Assembly (NCBI GenBank): GCA_030633145.1
Contig: DAOVTM010000039.1
Span: forward strand, 1-14,807
Length of the DNA: 14,807 nt
Origin: Desulfobulbaceae bacterium
GTDB lineage: Bacteria; Desulfobacterota; Desulfobulbia; Desulfobulbales; Desulfobulbaceae
Direction: 5' to 3'
In this document: positions 1 through 6,102 of the stretch, in pieces
Position numbering within the stretch: the stretch's first letter is position 1
Layout of the letters: each line of letters begins with the position of its first letter
Position numbers and translations under genes: made by a program
The notes under the pieces: generated by a model
Told to the model about the DNA's origin: nothing
The model's database searches: none
What the model saw: the letters and a program-made list of their open reading frames with translations, nothing else

Positions 1-248
1 GGCAACCTGAAATCAAGCAGTTTTATTAGCTCCGGTTCACAAGTTTTCAGCTCGCTGGCTAAGCGGGAACTATTTTTCCTGAAATCAGAAGGGCCAAGGC
101 AATCACCGAGAAAGCGGCGTATTTCTCCGGTTGACTTACCGTCATCATAGCCATTAATCAAAATTGCAAGAGAGAGGCTGGGTACATGTAGCAACTTTTT
201 TGAAAAAACCGATGACCCGCGACCACCTGAAAAAATTACAACTTTCAT
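1..248 (-). CDS. CofD/YvcK-like 2-phospho-L-lactate transferase family protein, 5' part
   Basis: The first 82 codons of a minus-strand gene run off the left edge of the window. The N-terminus reads MKVVIFSGGRGSSVF, then INGYDDGKSTGEIRRFLGD and LGPSDFRKN. This matches the CofD/YvcK pattern: a glycine-rich GG(T/R)GSS nucleotide/phosphate loop, a (V/N)xDDGxSxGxxRxxL segment and a GPxDxRxN segment. The A/N-YDDGxSTG version belongs to a CofD-family branch that is not the F420 enzyme proper, so the substrate is unknown. YvcK relatives bind UDP-sugars and affect cell-wall metabolism; that may not carry over here. ATG 248 is chosen because the glycine-rich loop follows directly; no strong ribosome binding site is visible. 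The 3' part lies outside the window. Confidence 0.68.
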   Translation of the reverse strand, partial: MKVVIFSGGRGSSVFSKKLLHVPSLSLAILINGYDDGKSTGEIRRFLGDCLGPSDFRKNSSRLASELKTCEPELIKLLDFRL

Positions 249-608
249 ATTATCAATAATAAATAATGTTCTTTGATACAGATATGGGATGCTTAAATCC
301 AGCTACAATACTATTATAGTATTACATTAACACATCTTGACGTTTAAGTCAAGGCTTAAAGTTTAAGTTAGACGTGCAGTTGTTTTTGATGAACAAACCT
401 GACAGGGTGATGAGTTGTAAATGTAGTTAAGAGCTATCAACTTTATCCGGGACATTCCCCCACCCGCTCGTTGTCGGGATAGAAATACGGTGCGACTTAA
501 CTCTCTTTCGATAACGTAAGGTAGATTTCTTTTCACCATAGCACATGTTTCCGCAAGCCCCTTGCGATCCCGGACGGTCGGATTTCCCAAATCCGGTTCT
601 GACCTTGA
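249..608. other. Gene-free stretch between divergent CofD-like gene and RND remnant
   Basis: I find no convincing gene here. The first 110 bases are AT-rich and hold the probable promoter region of the CofD-like gene, including a TATAAT word on the minus strand at about 313-318. From about 480 on the base composition becomes like the RND gene that follows, but all frames carry stops and no protein homology can be read. It may be decayed sequence of the missing 5' half of that gene or unrelated DNA. Confidence 0.45.
336..353. promoter_or_regulatory. Palindrome upstream of CofD-like gene, possible operator
   Basis: CTTGAC and GTCAAG form perfect 6-bp arms around GTTTAA. The word GTTTAAGT recurs at 361-368. 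The palindrome lies about 90 bp upstream of the CofD-like start and just upstream of a minus-strand TATAAT at about 313-318, a position where a repressor or activator could act. No regulator is known; the call rests on symmetry and position only. Confidence 0.3.
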
Positions 609-782
609 CCTTTACTCCTACATGTCCTGCCTGCCCATCTCGGTCATCAAAAGGAACTTCAAGGCAGGATCGGCACAACCCTGGCCGGCTGGCAACGCAC
701 CATCAGTCACGGAATCAGCAACCTGATCAGACTGGTCTTTACCCCCAGCCTGATCTTCTGTCTGCGCTACCGCTATATTACG
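609..782 (+). pseudogene. Decayed upstream coding sequence of the RND permease
   Basis: The reading frame of the RND gene stays open back to 609, where a TGA at 606-608 ends it. There is no ATG in this stretch. The translation VLPAHLGH at about 624-647 resembles the LPAHL segment that follows a transmembrane helix in the middle of RND permeases. WQRTISHG and FTPSLIF later match the linker and helix leading into the second half. So protein homology continues upstream of the first usable start codon, which shows that the gene has lost its 5' half rather than starting at 783. Confidence 0.6.
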
Positions 783-2276
783 GTGGCAGCGGGTATCACC
801 CTGCTGATGATCACTGGAGCCTATGTTAAGAGCGGTCGGATGGGCATGACTATGTTTCCCCGTATTGAATCGGATAAGGCGTATGCCGGTTTTACCCTGC
901 CAGTGGGAGTGCCGTTTGATAAGACCAGGGCGGTTCAGCAGCAGTTACTGGCAGCAGCGGAAAGAATCAGCAGCCAACATGGCGGGGAGCAGCTAGTGGA
1001 GGGGGTGTTGTCGGAGATCAACGGCAACAGTGGCTGGATCAAGGTCTATCTGACCCCGCCTGATATGCGCCCCCTTTCCACTTCTGAATTTGTCAAAAAA
1101 TGGCGTAAGAGCAGCGGCCCGGTCAGCGGGGTTGAGTCGGTTCGCTTTAAATCCAACCGGGGCGGATCCGGTTCCGGTGCCTCGCTCTCGGTGGAACTCT
1201 CCCACCGTAGTACAGAGACCCTGGAACAGGCATCTGCTGAACTGGCTGGGGCTCTAACCTCCTTTGCGGTGGTCAGTGATATTGATGACGGTTTCAGCAG
1301 GGGCAAACAGCAGTATGATTTCCGGCTCCTGCCCAGCGGGTATCGACTGGGGTTACGTCCAGAGGGGGTTGCCCGCCAGATTCGAGCCTCCTTTTACGGC
1401 TATGAGATCATTCGCAGGCTGCGGGGACGGAACGAGATCAAGGTCATGGTGCGTCTGCCCGAGGAAGAGCGGAACTCGCTGGATTTTCTGGAAAGGATGA
1501 TGATCCGGCTGCCAGCGGGGGGAGAGGTTCCCCTGACCGCTGTCGCCTCTATCAGCCGGGGCAGAGCCTTTACCGAAATCGGGCGGCGCAACGGGCGCAG
1601 GGTAGTCGAAGTGACCGCAGATGTGACCCCGCCCAGTCAGGCCGACCAGGTGGTGGAGGCCATGAAGGGCGACATCCTGCCCATGTTGCAAGAGCGTTAT
1701 CCCGGCCTGACCTTTTCATTCAGCGGCAAACAGCATGACCGCAAAGAGTCCATGCAGGCTCTGACCAGGGGTATGGGGTTTGCTTTGATGATGGTCTATG
1801 TGCTGCTGGCCGTGGTCTTTAAGTCGTATGTGCAACCTGCTATCATCATGACCGCCATCCCCTTTGGGATTGTCGGGGCGGTTCTGGGTCACCTGATCAT
1901 GGGCTATTCCCTCAGCCTGCTCTCTTTTTTCGGCATTGTTGCCCTGTCCGGGGTGGTGGTCAACGATTCCCTGGTTCTTATTGATCTGGCCAACCGGAAA
2001 CGGCTGCAGGGGCAGGAGGGGTATGCGGCTATTGTCAATGCGGCTGTGTCCCGGTTTCGGCCTATCCTGTTGACCACTCTGACTACCTTTTTCGGGCTGC
2101 TGCCGATGATCTTTGAGACCTCGCGGCAGGCACGGTTCTTGATTCCCATGGCTATTTCACTGGGGTTTGGGATTCTTTTTGCTACGGTTATTATTTTGGT
2201 GCTGGTGCCTTCGTTGTATCTAATTTTACAGGATATAGGCTCAGTATGGAGTGGGAGGGACAGGGCTAAGGGGTGA
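783..2276 (+). CDS. RND-family efflux permease, C-terminal half only
   Basis: The 497-residue frame begins at a GTG and corresponds to roughly the second half of an inner-membrane RND permease, usually about 1,030 residues. In order it shows the helix leading into the second periplasmic loop (residues 1-15), a porter-domain region (about 25-320, with GGEVPLTAVAS near 245) and the last transmembrane bundle (about 330-485). That bundle carries the conserved SGVVVNDSLVLID segment and RFRPILLTTLTTFFGLLPM. The first six helices are missing, including helix 4, which holds the paired aspartates of the proton relay in AcrB. A working proton-driven pump is therefore not expected. The GTG has no clear ribosome binding site, and upstream decay supports a broken gene. 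The 3' end overlaps the convergent toxin gene by 11 bp. The family is clear; the drug or metal specificity is not. Confidence 0.85.
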   Translation: MAAGITLLMITGAYVKSGRMGMTMFPRIESDKAYAGFTLPVGVPFDKTRAVQQQLLAAAERISSQHGGEQLVEGVLSEINGNSGWIKVYLTPPDMRPLSTSEFVKKWRKSSGPVSGVESVRFKSNRGGSGSGASLSVELSHRSTETLEQASAELAGALTSFAVVSDIDDGFSRGKQQYDFRLLPSGYRLGLRPEGVARQIRASFYGYEIIRRLRGRNEIKVMVRLPEEERNSLDFLERMMIRLPAGGEVPLTAVASISRGRAFTEIGRRNGRRVVEVTADVTPPSQADQVVEAMKGDILPMLQERYPGLTFSFSGKQHDRKESMQALTRGMGFALMMVYVLLAVVFKSYVQPAIIMTAIPFGIVGAVLGHLIMGYSLSLLSFFGIVALSGVVVNDSLVLIDLANRKRLQGQEGYAAIVNAAVSRFRPILLTTLTTFFGLLPMIFETSRQARFLIPMAISLGFGILFATVIILVLVPSLYLILQDIGSVWSGRDRAKG

Positions 2277-2514
2277 CGATTTCAAGCCCTTCAATATTGG
2301 TAAAATCTGCTGAATTGCTGGTTAAGACCCTGTAGCCATGCGTGATGGCTGTTGCTGCTATTTGTAAATCATGCACTGCAAGTTTTTTCCGTGGCTTTTC
2401 CACAAGACATTGAGCGTAGAGTTCGGCATAGGTGCGGGCAACTTCAATATTGAAATTCAAGACTGGAAAATGGGAAATAATTCTTTCAGAATTTGTATCA
2501 ACTATTATTCCCAT
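2266..2514 (-). CDS. VapC-like PIN-domain toxin with internal deletion
   Basis: VapC toxins are PIN-fold ribonucleases of about 130 residues with four acidic residues at the active site. This 82-residue protein starts with the standard MGIIVDTN, carrying the first aspartate. It then jumps straight to ISHFPVLNFN, which normally lies around residue 55-65, and continues through KLAVHDLQIAATAITHGYRVLTSN to the usual C-terminus. About 45 residues in the middle are absent, including the AELxxG segment with the catalytic glutamate. The frame is kept, so the protein may still be made and might still bind the antitoxin, but nuclease activity is doubtful. It starts inside the 3' end of the antitoxin gene (10-bp overlap), the normal coupling for such pairs. 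Confidence 0.75.
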   Translation of the reverse strand: MGIIVDTNSERIISHFPVLNFNIEVARTYAELYAQCLVEKPRKKLAVHDLQIAATAITHGYRVLTSNSADFTNIEGLEIVTP

Positions 2515-2783
2515 GAGCTGTCCGGCAACGAAGATTCTTTACGTATCAAATCAAGATCCTTGTGCAATTCTTTGCGTTCGCCCGGATTAAGAGGTTGCTC
2601 GTTGAGGAACGCTGCTAATCTTGTAGCTGGAAAACCTTGACGATGAGCCGGAATAATCTCTGCAATGCTCTGATTTCTCTTGGTAATAATAACATGGGTT
2701 CGATTAATCCGCACCCTGTCGATAACAGAAGATACGTTGCGGGCAAATTCTGTTGCTGATATTTTTTCGGCATAAGCAGGCAT
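2505..2783 (-). CDS. Phd/YefM-family antitoxin
   Basis: This 92-residue protein begins MPAYAEKISATEFARNVSSVIDRV and continues THVIITKRNQSIAEIIPA. This is the Phd/YefM N-terminal DNA-binding fold, in which the 'I-T-K-x-x-x-x-x-A-x-I-x-P' strand is diagnostic. The C-terminal half (about 55-92) is polar and would wrap the toxin. A good ribosome binding site, AAAGGAAT, precedes ATG 2783. In this family the antitoxin represses its own promoter; an inverted repeat is found 50-75 bp upstream. The paired toxin downstream is internally deleted, so this may now be an orphan antitoxin. Confidence 0.82.
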   Translation of the reverse strand: MPAYAEKISATEFARNVSSVIDRVRINRTHVIITKRNQSIAEIIPAHRQGFPATRLAAFLNEQPLNPGERKELHKDLDLIRKESSLPDSSWE

Positions 2784-2830
2784 TAATTATTCCTTTATGT
2801 ATTTTACAGGTGTTATCGAGCCATGGACTT

Positions 2831-2856
2831 GTATGTATAATACACATTTTACATAC
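2831..2856. promoter_or_regulatory. Inverted repeat, probable antitoxin operator/promoter
   Basis: GTATGTA and TACATAC form perfect 7-bp arms separated by 12 bp, enclosing a second small symmetry GTATAATAC. The minus-strand reading includes TATTAT and TATACA, either of which could be the -10 box for the Phd-type gene whose start is 48 bp away. Phd/YefM antitoxins bind such palindromes over their own promoter; the assignment here is by position. Confidence 0.45.
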
Positions 2857-2991
2857 TTATATGCAATTTTATTATAGTGAAAAAGGGGCATCCTTTATTT
2901 GTCGGTTTACACCTTTATTAGCAGTTTTAACGCAACTGGTGCATATAGCGCACCCTACTTACACGGTTTCACGAGGTTATTGTAGAGTTCT

Positions 2992-3032
2992 CTCGTTCCT
3001 ACGCTCCAGGTAAGCGAGCCTGTGAGACTCCG
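2992..3032. repeat. Degenerate dispersed repeat, copy A
   Basis: This stretch shares CAGGTAAGCG (3007-3016) and AGACTCCG (3025-3032), in the same order, with the hairpin repeat at 3688-3734. It opens with CTCGTTCCTACGCTCCAGG, resembling the 'GTTCCCACGCTCC' type of dispersed palindrome seen in many environmental bacteria. The stem is no longer intact here, so this copy appears decayed. Confidence 0.45.
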
Positions 3033-3095
3033 TCAGTGAGAGGGGTGGAGACAGTAAATAGAGGCAGTGGCGATGATGGATTAAGGACAACTTCA

Positions 3096-3332
3096 TCATG
3101 CTGCTGCAGAGGCAAACTGTACCAGTTCAACATTTAAGTGCGCTTTTATCTCATGCTCTTCTGAAAGAAACCTATCAACAGCATCGAGCGTCTGAGCGTG
3201 AAAATATCTTTCCCCACATTCCATACATACTTCTGCGCTGACATTTTCAACGATGTATAGTTGTTTTTTCAGCCAGTGTTGACGCTTCACCTTTTTTGCC
3301 CTGGTATTGCCTCCACAGAAATCACATTTCAT
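3096..3332 (-). CDS. YgiT-type zinc-finger protein, MqsA-like antitoxin
   Basis: From ATG 3332 the protein has 78 residues: MKCDFCGG near the start, then VCMECGERYF at about residues 35-44. The two CxxC pairs would hold one zinc ion, as in the N-terminal domain of MqsA/YgiT antitoxins. The C-terminal helix-turn-helix of full-length MqsA is absent, as is common in members paired with DUF4258 proteins. The start is set by AGGTGA a few bases upstream; an ATG at 3380 would overlap the preceding gene and lacks such a site. It lies 16 bp after the DUF4258 gene, so the two form an operon in toxin-first order. Likely role: binding and neutralising that partner. Confidence 0.78.
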   Translation of the reverse strand: MKCDFCGGNTRAKKVKRQHWLKKQLYIVENVSAEVCMECGERYFHAQTLDAVDRFLSEEHEIKAHLNVELVQFASAAA

Positions 3333-3348
3333 ACATTCACCTGTTGTT

Positions 3349-3573
3349 TTAGTATAATTCGTAACAAGTAATAATGACAAGATTCAAGTCGTCTCTGAAT
3401 CTGCAAATTACATGAATTTCTCTTCCATCCAAGGACGGCTCTTCTATACGGTACAGCGTACCTCGATAATCATGTGTCATTTTCTTTTCTACACGACCTT
3501 TAAGAATAGCGTTTTCGATGTCTCTTCTTTCAAGGTCATCATCGAGCATTTCTTCTTCTGCGTGGGATGACAT
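3349..3573 (-). CDS. DUF4258 protein, probable toxin partner of the MqsA-like gene
   Basis: The 74-residue translation reads MSSHAEEEMLDDDLERRDIE, then ILKGRVEKK, then YRGTLYRIE and REIHVICRFRDDLNLVIITCYEL. This is the DUF4258 domain, a RelE-like small fold usually next to a CxxC zinc-finger antitoxin, as here. Toxicity is inferred from that pairing. The family normally has some 10-15 residues before 'SHAxEEM'. The upstream frame reads QRIIERDYY just before the ATG, which fits that missing part, but no ATG, GTG or TTG occurs before a TAA at about 3639. The natural start may have been lost, with translation now from ATG 3573 (GGGA about 8 bases upstream). Confidence 0.72.
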   Translation of the reverse strand: MSSHAEEEMLDDDLERRDIENAILKGRVEKKMTHDYRGTLYRIEEPSLDGREIHVICRFRDDLNLVIITCYELY

Positions 3574-3614
3574 ATAGTAATCCCGTTCAATGATTCGTTG
3601 TTGTATATTTTGTA

Positions 3615-3685
3615 TTATAGATATCCTAGTGTAATAACAATATTAGTATCAAGCAGGACTTTAAGCATTACAAGGAATCTCTTTC
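3615..3685 (-). pseudogene. Remnant of a second vapBC locus (vapB tail plus first codons of vapC)
   Basis: Read on the minus strand, 3685-3668 encodes ERDSL-stop. The stop overlaps an ATG (TAATG) that opens MLKVLLDTNIVITLGYL-stop. The intact locus at 7241 has ERESL-stop, the same TAATG overlap and MLKYMLDTNIVIY. So this is the junction of a vapB-vapC pair, with only 6 codons of vapB tail and about 12 recognisable codons of vapC left. The DUF4258/MqsA-like pair follows immediately, as if it replaced the rest of the toxin gene. Confidence 0.72.
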
Positions 3686-3687
3686 TC

Positions 3688-3734
3688 CTGGTTCCCAGGT
3701 AAGCGCAGACTCCGAACTGGAGCTTGGGAACCAG
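3688..3734. repeat. Palindromic hairpin repeat, copy B
   Basis: CTGGTTCCCA (3688-3697) and TGGGAACCAG (3725-3734) are perfect 10-bp inverted arms around a 27-base loop. The loop contains GTAAGCG and AGACTCCG, also found in copy A at 2992-3032. It abuts the end of the vapBC remnant, so insertion of this element may have helped break that locus. No transposase is attached, which points to a dispersed non-autonomous element. Confidence 0.6.
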
Positions 3735-3740
3735 AGTTAA

Positions 3741-3768
3741 ATATCAAAATAGTTTATCCGCAGATGAC
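3741..3768 (+). repeat. Words shared with 7606-7674
   Basis: ATATCAAAATAG (3741-3752) and GTTTATCCGCAGATGAC (3752-3768) recur exactly at 7663-7674 and 7606-7622, in the same orientation but reversed order. 'ATCCGCAGAT' words are frequent as dispersed repeats in environmental genomes. Together with the vapBC remnant next door, these suggest that parts of the vapBC flank have been duplicated. Confidence 0.5.
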
Positions 3769-3882
3769 GCAGATTCTCGCAGAGAACAACCTGAAAATAG
3801 TATTTACCAGGCTCTTACCCGGCAATAATTTCCTACGAACAGCTTTCATGTCGCATGTGAAATATCGCTCTCTGCAATATGA

Positions 3883-6075
3883 TTATTTTATGGTTTTGCT
3901 TCGAGTTGCGGGCTTGCGGCTGCTGTCCTGCTCCGCTACGGACTGGCTGCCTTGCCTCGCAACCGCATTACCCTCAGCTTTCCTGCCTGGCTCACCCTGA
4001 ACTCGGGCACAACAACGAAAGCCAAGATCGTCGTCGCGGAGGCCAGGCCCGAGCCTGTTCCGGTAAGCGGAACGGCAGCCCCGCGTCCCGTCGATCCACG
4101 AGCCGCCGCGGAAGACACGATTCGCGCCGCGCTTTAAGCAGACAGGATTGTCCGCAGGACTTTCAGCGTAAAAGTTACCATCATAACAGTCCGCACACCA
4201 CTCCCATACATTGCCGTGCATATCATGGATGCCAAACTCATTGGCCTGTTTTTCACCGACATGATGGGGTTGCTTTCCACTGTTTTTTTCATACCAGCCA
4301 TACTCAGCAAGCTGTTTTTCAGCATTGCCAAAACAATAGGCAGCTTCACTGCCTGCCCGGCATGCATACTCCCATTCCGCCTCAGTGGGCAAACGATATT
4401 CCTGAACGGTTTCCCTGCTCAACCAGGTACAGTATGCATCGGCATCTTCATAGCTGACATTGATCACTGGACAATGGCCACGCCCCCAACCTGCATCATC
4501 CGGCAGTTGTCGATCCGTGGCAGCACAAAATACATCAAACTCCTCAAAGGTGACCGGATAGCGACCAATGGCAAAGGAGTCCAGCCTCACCTCATGTACC
4601 GGTTGCTCATTATCGTTACCATTCCCCTCCATATCGCCCATACGAAAAGACCCACCAGAAAGTATCAGCATCACTGGCCCTGCTTTGCCATCCTTCAAAC
4701 GATCCTGATACACCACCGGCCCATAAATCTCAACATAGCCCGTCCAGTTAAAGCCGGTACAATCCAGTAGCTGCCAGCACCTCTGAAAATCATCCGTCAA
4801 AGAAACAAAGCGCACCAGTTGATCCGTAGCCCGCAACGGTTCATGACCGGTCAGCATGTCATTGACAATCCCGTATGCAAGGAGAAATTCCTGAATCGTA
4901 TAATGACTGAAACGAAAATGCATATCTGAGTTGCGATTTAACAGGGAACGTCCCTCGGGTTGAAATTTTTCCAGCCAGGAATGGACACCATCAGCAGAAA
5001 TCAAGCACTCTAACTCCTGTCTGCTAATCACTCGCACTCCTTGCCGTTGCATCCATTCTGCAACCCTGATGCAGACAATCAACAAATCCTCACGCCTGGG
5101 CAGAGTTTCTGTATTGCGGTGTTGTTTCCTGAGCTTACGAACTTCCCGATCAAGCCACTTCTCCATCAATGCATCATATACCGTATAGCCGTTCCAGATT
5201 CTTGTTTCCTCTTCCTTCACTGCAAGCAGTTTGTCAATATGGACAAGGAGCATGGGTCTCATGCGCAGGGAATCCATCTGCCGGATCAGGTGATGGGCGC
5301 GTTCACGCTCTTCCTGAACAGCCTTGGCTCGGAAACAGAGCTGATCTGACCAGTGCAGGGGGATTTTTTTCTCTATGAACTCGTTGACCTGTTGATCATT
5401 GAAGGGGGATAAATAGAGTACCGGGCAGTGGTACCCGTCCAGCACCCTAATTTCAGAACGTCCATAAGCTTCCGGTTCCATATCAGGGAAAAACTGGGTA
5501 CGGCTTGAGATGATAACCCTGCGAAAATCCTCGCTGGCATGTAATAGATCCAACAGCCTCTCTCGAATCCGCTGCCATGCCTGCCGATCCTCATCCAGGG
5601 CATCCAGGAGGAGGACAGTATCACCCTTGTCTGGCATGGCTGCTACCTTGTCCATGGTATCGTCGTCCAGCTTCAGCAGTTCACAGTTGTACCCCGGAGG
5701 CCAGAAACGGATAAGGTGCATCAGCTTGATCATCAGCAGCAGGGAGGTCTTGCCCATCCCGGCATCAGAGAGGATAAACATCTGGTGCCGACCATCCTTT
5801 TCCAGGGGTGGATCGCCCTGGAAAAATTCATTAACCCGTTCAAAGGCAGGCTGCCGGGCAACGGACAACAGCCCATCCTGATGTTCATTGGCTGGATTAC
5901 GATCCTGGGTATGGGGCTGGACATAGAACCGAGCCAGTTCCTCGGGATCAACAAACTCGTCCCGCAAGCGGTCAAGTTCCTGAGCCTGACTCCCTCTTAT
6001 GTTGTTGAGTTTTTTCCATAACGGCTTTACCCACTCAATTTTGACAAAGGGTAATATTTCCAGTCCAGTTGCCAT
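3883..6075 (-). CDS. NACHT NTPase fused to an FGE-sulfatase (C-type lectin fold) domain; candidate DGR variable protein
   Basis: This 730-residue protein has three parts. Residues 1-95 form an N-terminal region with no recognised fold. Residues 97-400 form a NACHT-type STAND NTPase: Walker A SDAGMGKTSLL (103-113), Walker B TVLLLDALDED (153-163), sensor-like VIISSRTQFFP (187-197) and the winged-helix signature FRFSHYTIQEFLLA (387-400). Residues 465-690 form an FGE-sulfatase domain with GGSFRMG, RLPTEAEWEYACRAG, GNVWEWC and RGGSW. The last part (661-683) has the codon pattern of a diversity-generating-retroelement variable region. The paired cysteines that catalyse formylglycine formation in human SUMF1 are not seen in the corresponding stretch, so ligand binding is more likely than enzyme activity. 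There is no signal peptide, so it is probably cytoplasmic. A basic 40-residue tail follows. It lies 27 bp after the nuclease-like gene, in one operon. NACHT switches typically oligomerise on sensing a ligand; an immune or conflict role is inferred. Confidence 0.88.
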   Translation of the reverse strand: MATGLEILPFVKIEWVKPLWKKLNNIRGSQAQELDRLRDEFVDPEELARFYVQPHTQDRNPANEHQDGLLSVARQPAFERVNEFFQGDPPLEKDGRHQMFILSDAGMGKTSLLLMIKLMHLIRFWPPGYNCELLKLDDDTMDKVAAMPDKGDTVLLLDALDEDRQAWQRIRERLLDLLHASEDFRRVIISSRTQFFPDMEPEAYGRSEIRVLDGYHCPVLYLSPFNDQQVNEFIEKKIPLHWSDQLCFRAKAVQEERERAHHLIRQMDSLRMRPMLLVHIDKLLAVKEEETRIWNGYTVYDALMEKWLDREVRKLRKQHRNTETLPRREDLLIVCIRVAEWMQRQGVRVISRQELECLISADGVHSWLEKFQPEGRSLLNRNSDMHFRFSHYTIQEFLLAYGIVNDMLTGHEPLRATDQLVRFVSLTDDFQRCWQLLDCTGFNWTGYVEIYGPVVYQDRLKDGKAGPVMLILSGGSFRMGDMEGNGNDNEQPVHEVRLDSFAIGRYPVTFEEFDVFCAATDRQLPDDAGWGRGHCPVINVSYEDADAYCTWLSRETVQEYRLPTEAEWEYACRAGSEAAYCFGNAEKQLAEYGWYEKNSGKQPHHVGEKQANEFGIHDMHGNVWEWCADCYDGNFYAESPADNPVCLKRGANRVFRGGSWIDGTRGCRSAYRNRLGPGLRDDDLGFRCCARVQGEPGRKAEGNAVARQGSQSVAEQDSSRKPATRSKTIK
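4027..4095 (-). other. Candidate DGR variable region (VR) of the NACHT-FGE gene
   Basis: Codons 661-683 sit between the invariant RGGSW and LGFRC. At positions where relatives usually carry asparagine, the codons are ATC, GAC, GGC, TAC, AAC, CTC, GGC, CTC, GAC, GAC and GAT. All end in C or T, and all are reachable from AAC/AAT by changing adenines only. The in-between codons (CGT TCC GCT, CGG, AGG, CCT, CGC) contain few adenines. This is what adenine mutagenesis during retrohoming from a template repeat leaves. The template itself is not in the window. Confidence 0.6.
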
Positions 6076-6102
6076 AATTTTCTCTTCAAGTAAATAAAAT
6101 CA

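Larger units (their letters stand above)
2784..3095. other. Intergenic region with repeat-like sequence
   Basis: No gene is supported here. From left to right it holds the promoter/operator region of the Phd-type antitoxin, a short hairpin with GGTGC/GCACC arms (2938-2954), and a degenerate palindromic-repeat copy (2992-3032). The last stretch is followed by the 3' end of the MqsA-like gene. No clear terminator with a T-run was found for either minus-strand gene pair. Confidence 0.4.
3574..3882. other. Intergenic region of decayed and repeated sequence
   Basis: No complete gene is supported between the DUF4258 gene and the 3' end of the NACHT gene. The stretch contains the vapBC remnant, a perfect-arm hairpin repeat, and words shared with the region downstream of the caspase gene. 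The last 110 bases (about 3770-3882) show nothing recognisable; in particular they hold no template repeat resembling the variable end of the NACHT gene. Confidence 0.5.

Noticed and set aside
363..678. Two overlapping minus-strand open frames upstream of the RND remnant
   Set aside because: No recognisable motif, no ribosome binding site, and one overlaps readable RND homology on the other strand.
2938..2954. GGTGC/GCACC hairpin as a separate repeat family or terminator
   Set aside because: The arms are only 5 bp with no T-run, too little for a confident call; noted in the intergenic entry only.
3333..3380. Longer MqsA-like protein starting at ATG 3380
   Set aside because: It would overlap the DUF4258 gene and adds a stretch before the conserved MKCDFCGG; the start at 3332 has a good ribosome binding site.
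3570..3882. Template repeat or reverse transcriptase downstream of the NACHT gene, the usual place in a DGR
   Set aside because: The sequence there is a vapBC remnant, a hairpin repeat and unrecognised DNA; nothing matches the variable end and there is no room for a reverse transcriptase.
3879..4457. Long plus-strand open frame opposite the NACHT gene
   Set aside because: It is a shadow of the high-GC FGE-domain region; its translation is rich in H, S, R and P and resembles no protein.
3883..4680. Annotating the NACHT protein's end as an active formylglycine-generating enzyme
   Set aside because: The fold is right, but the cysteine pair used by SUMF1 is not seen in the aligned stretch, and no sulfatase is nearby. 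Ligand-binding use of the fold is more likely.
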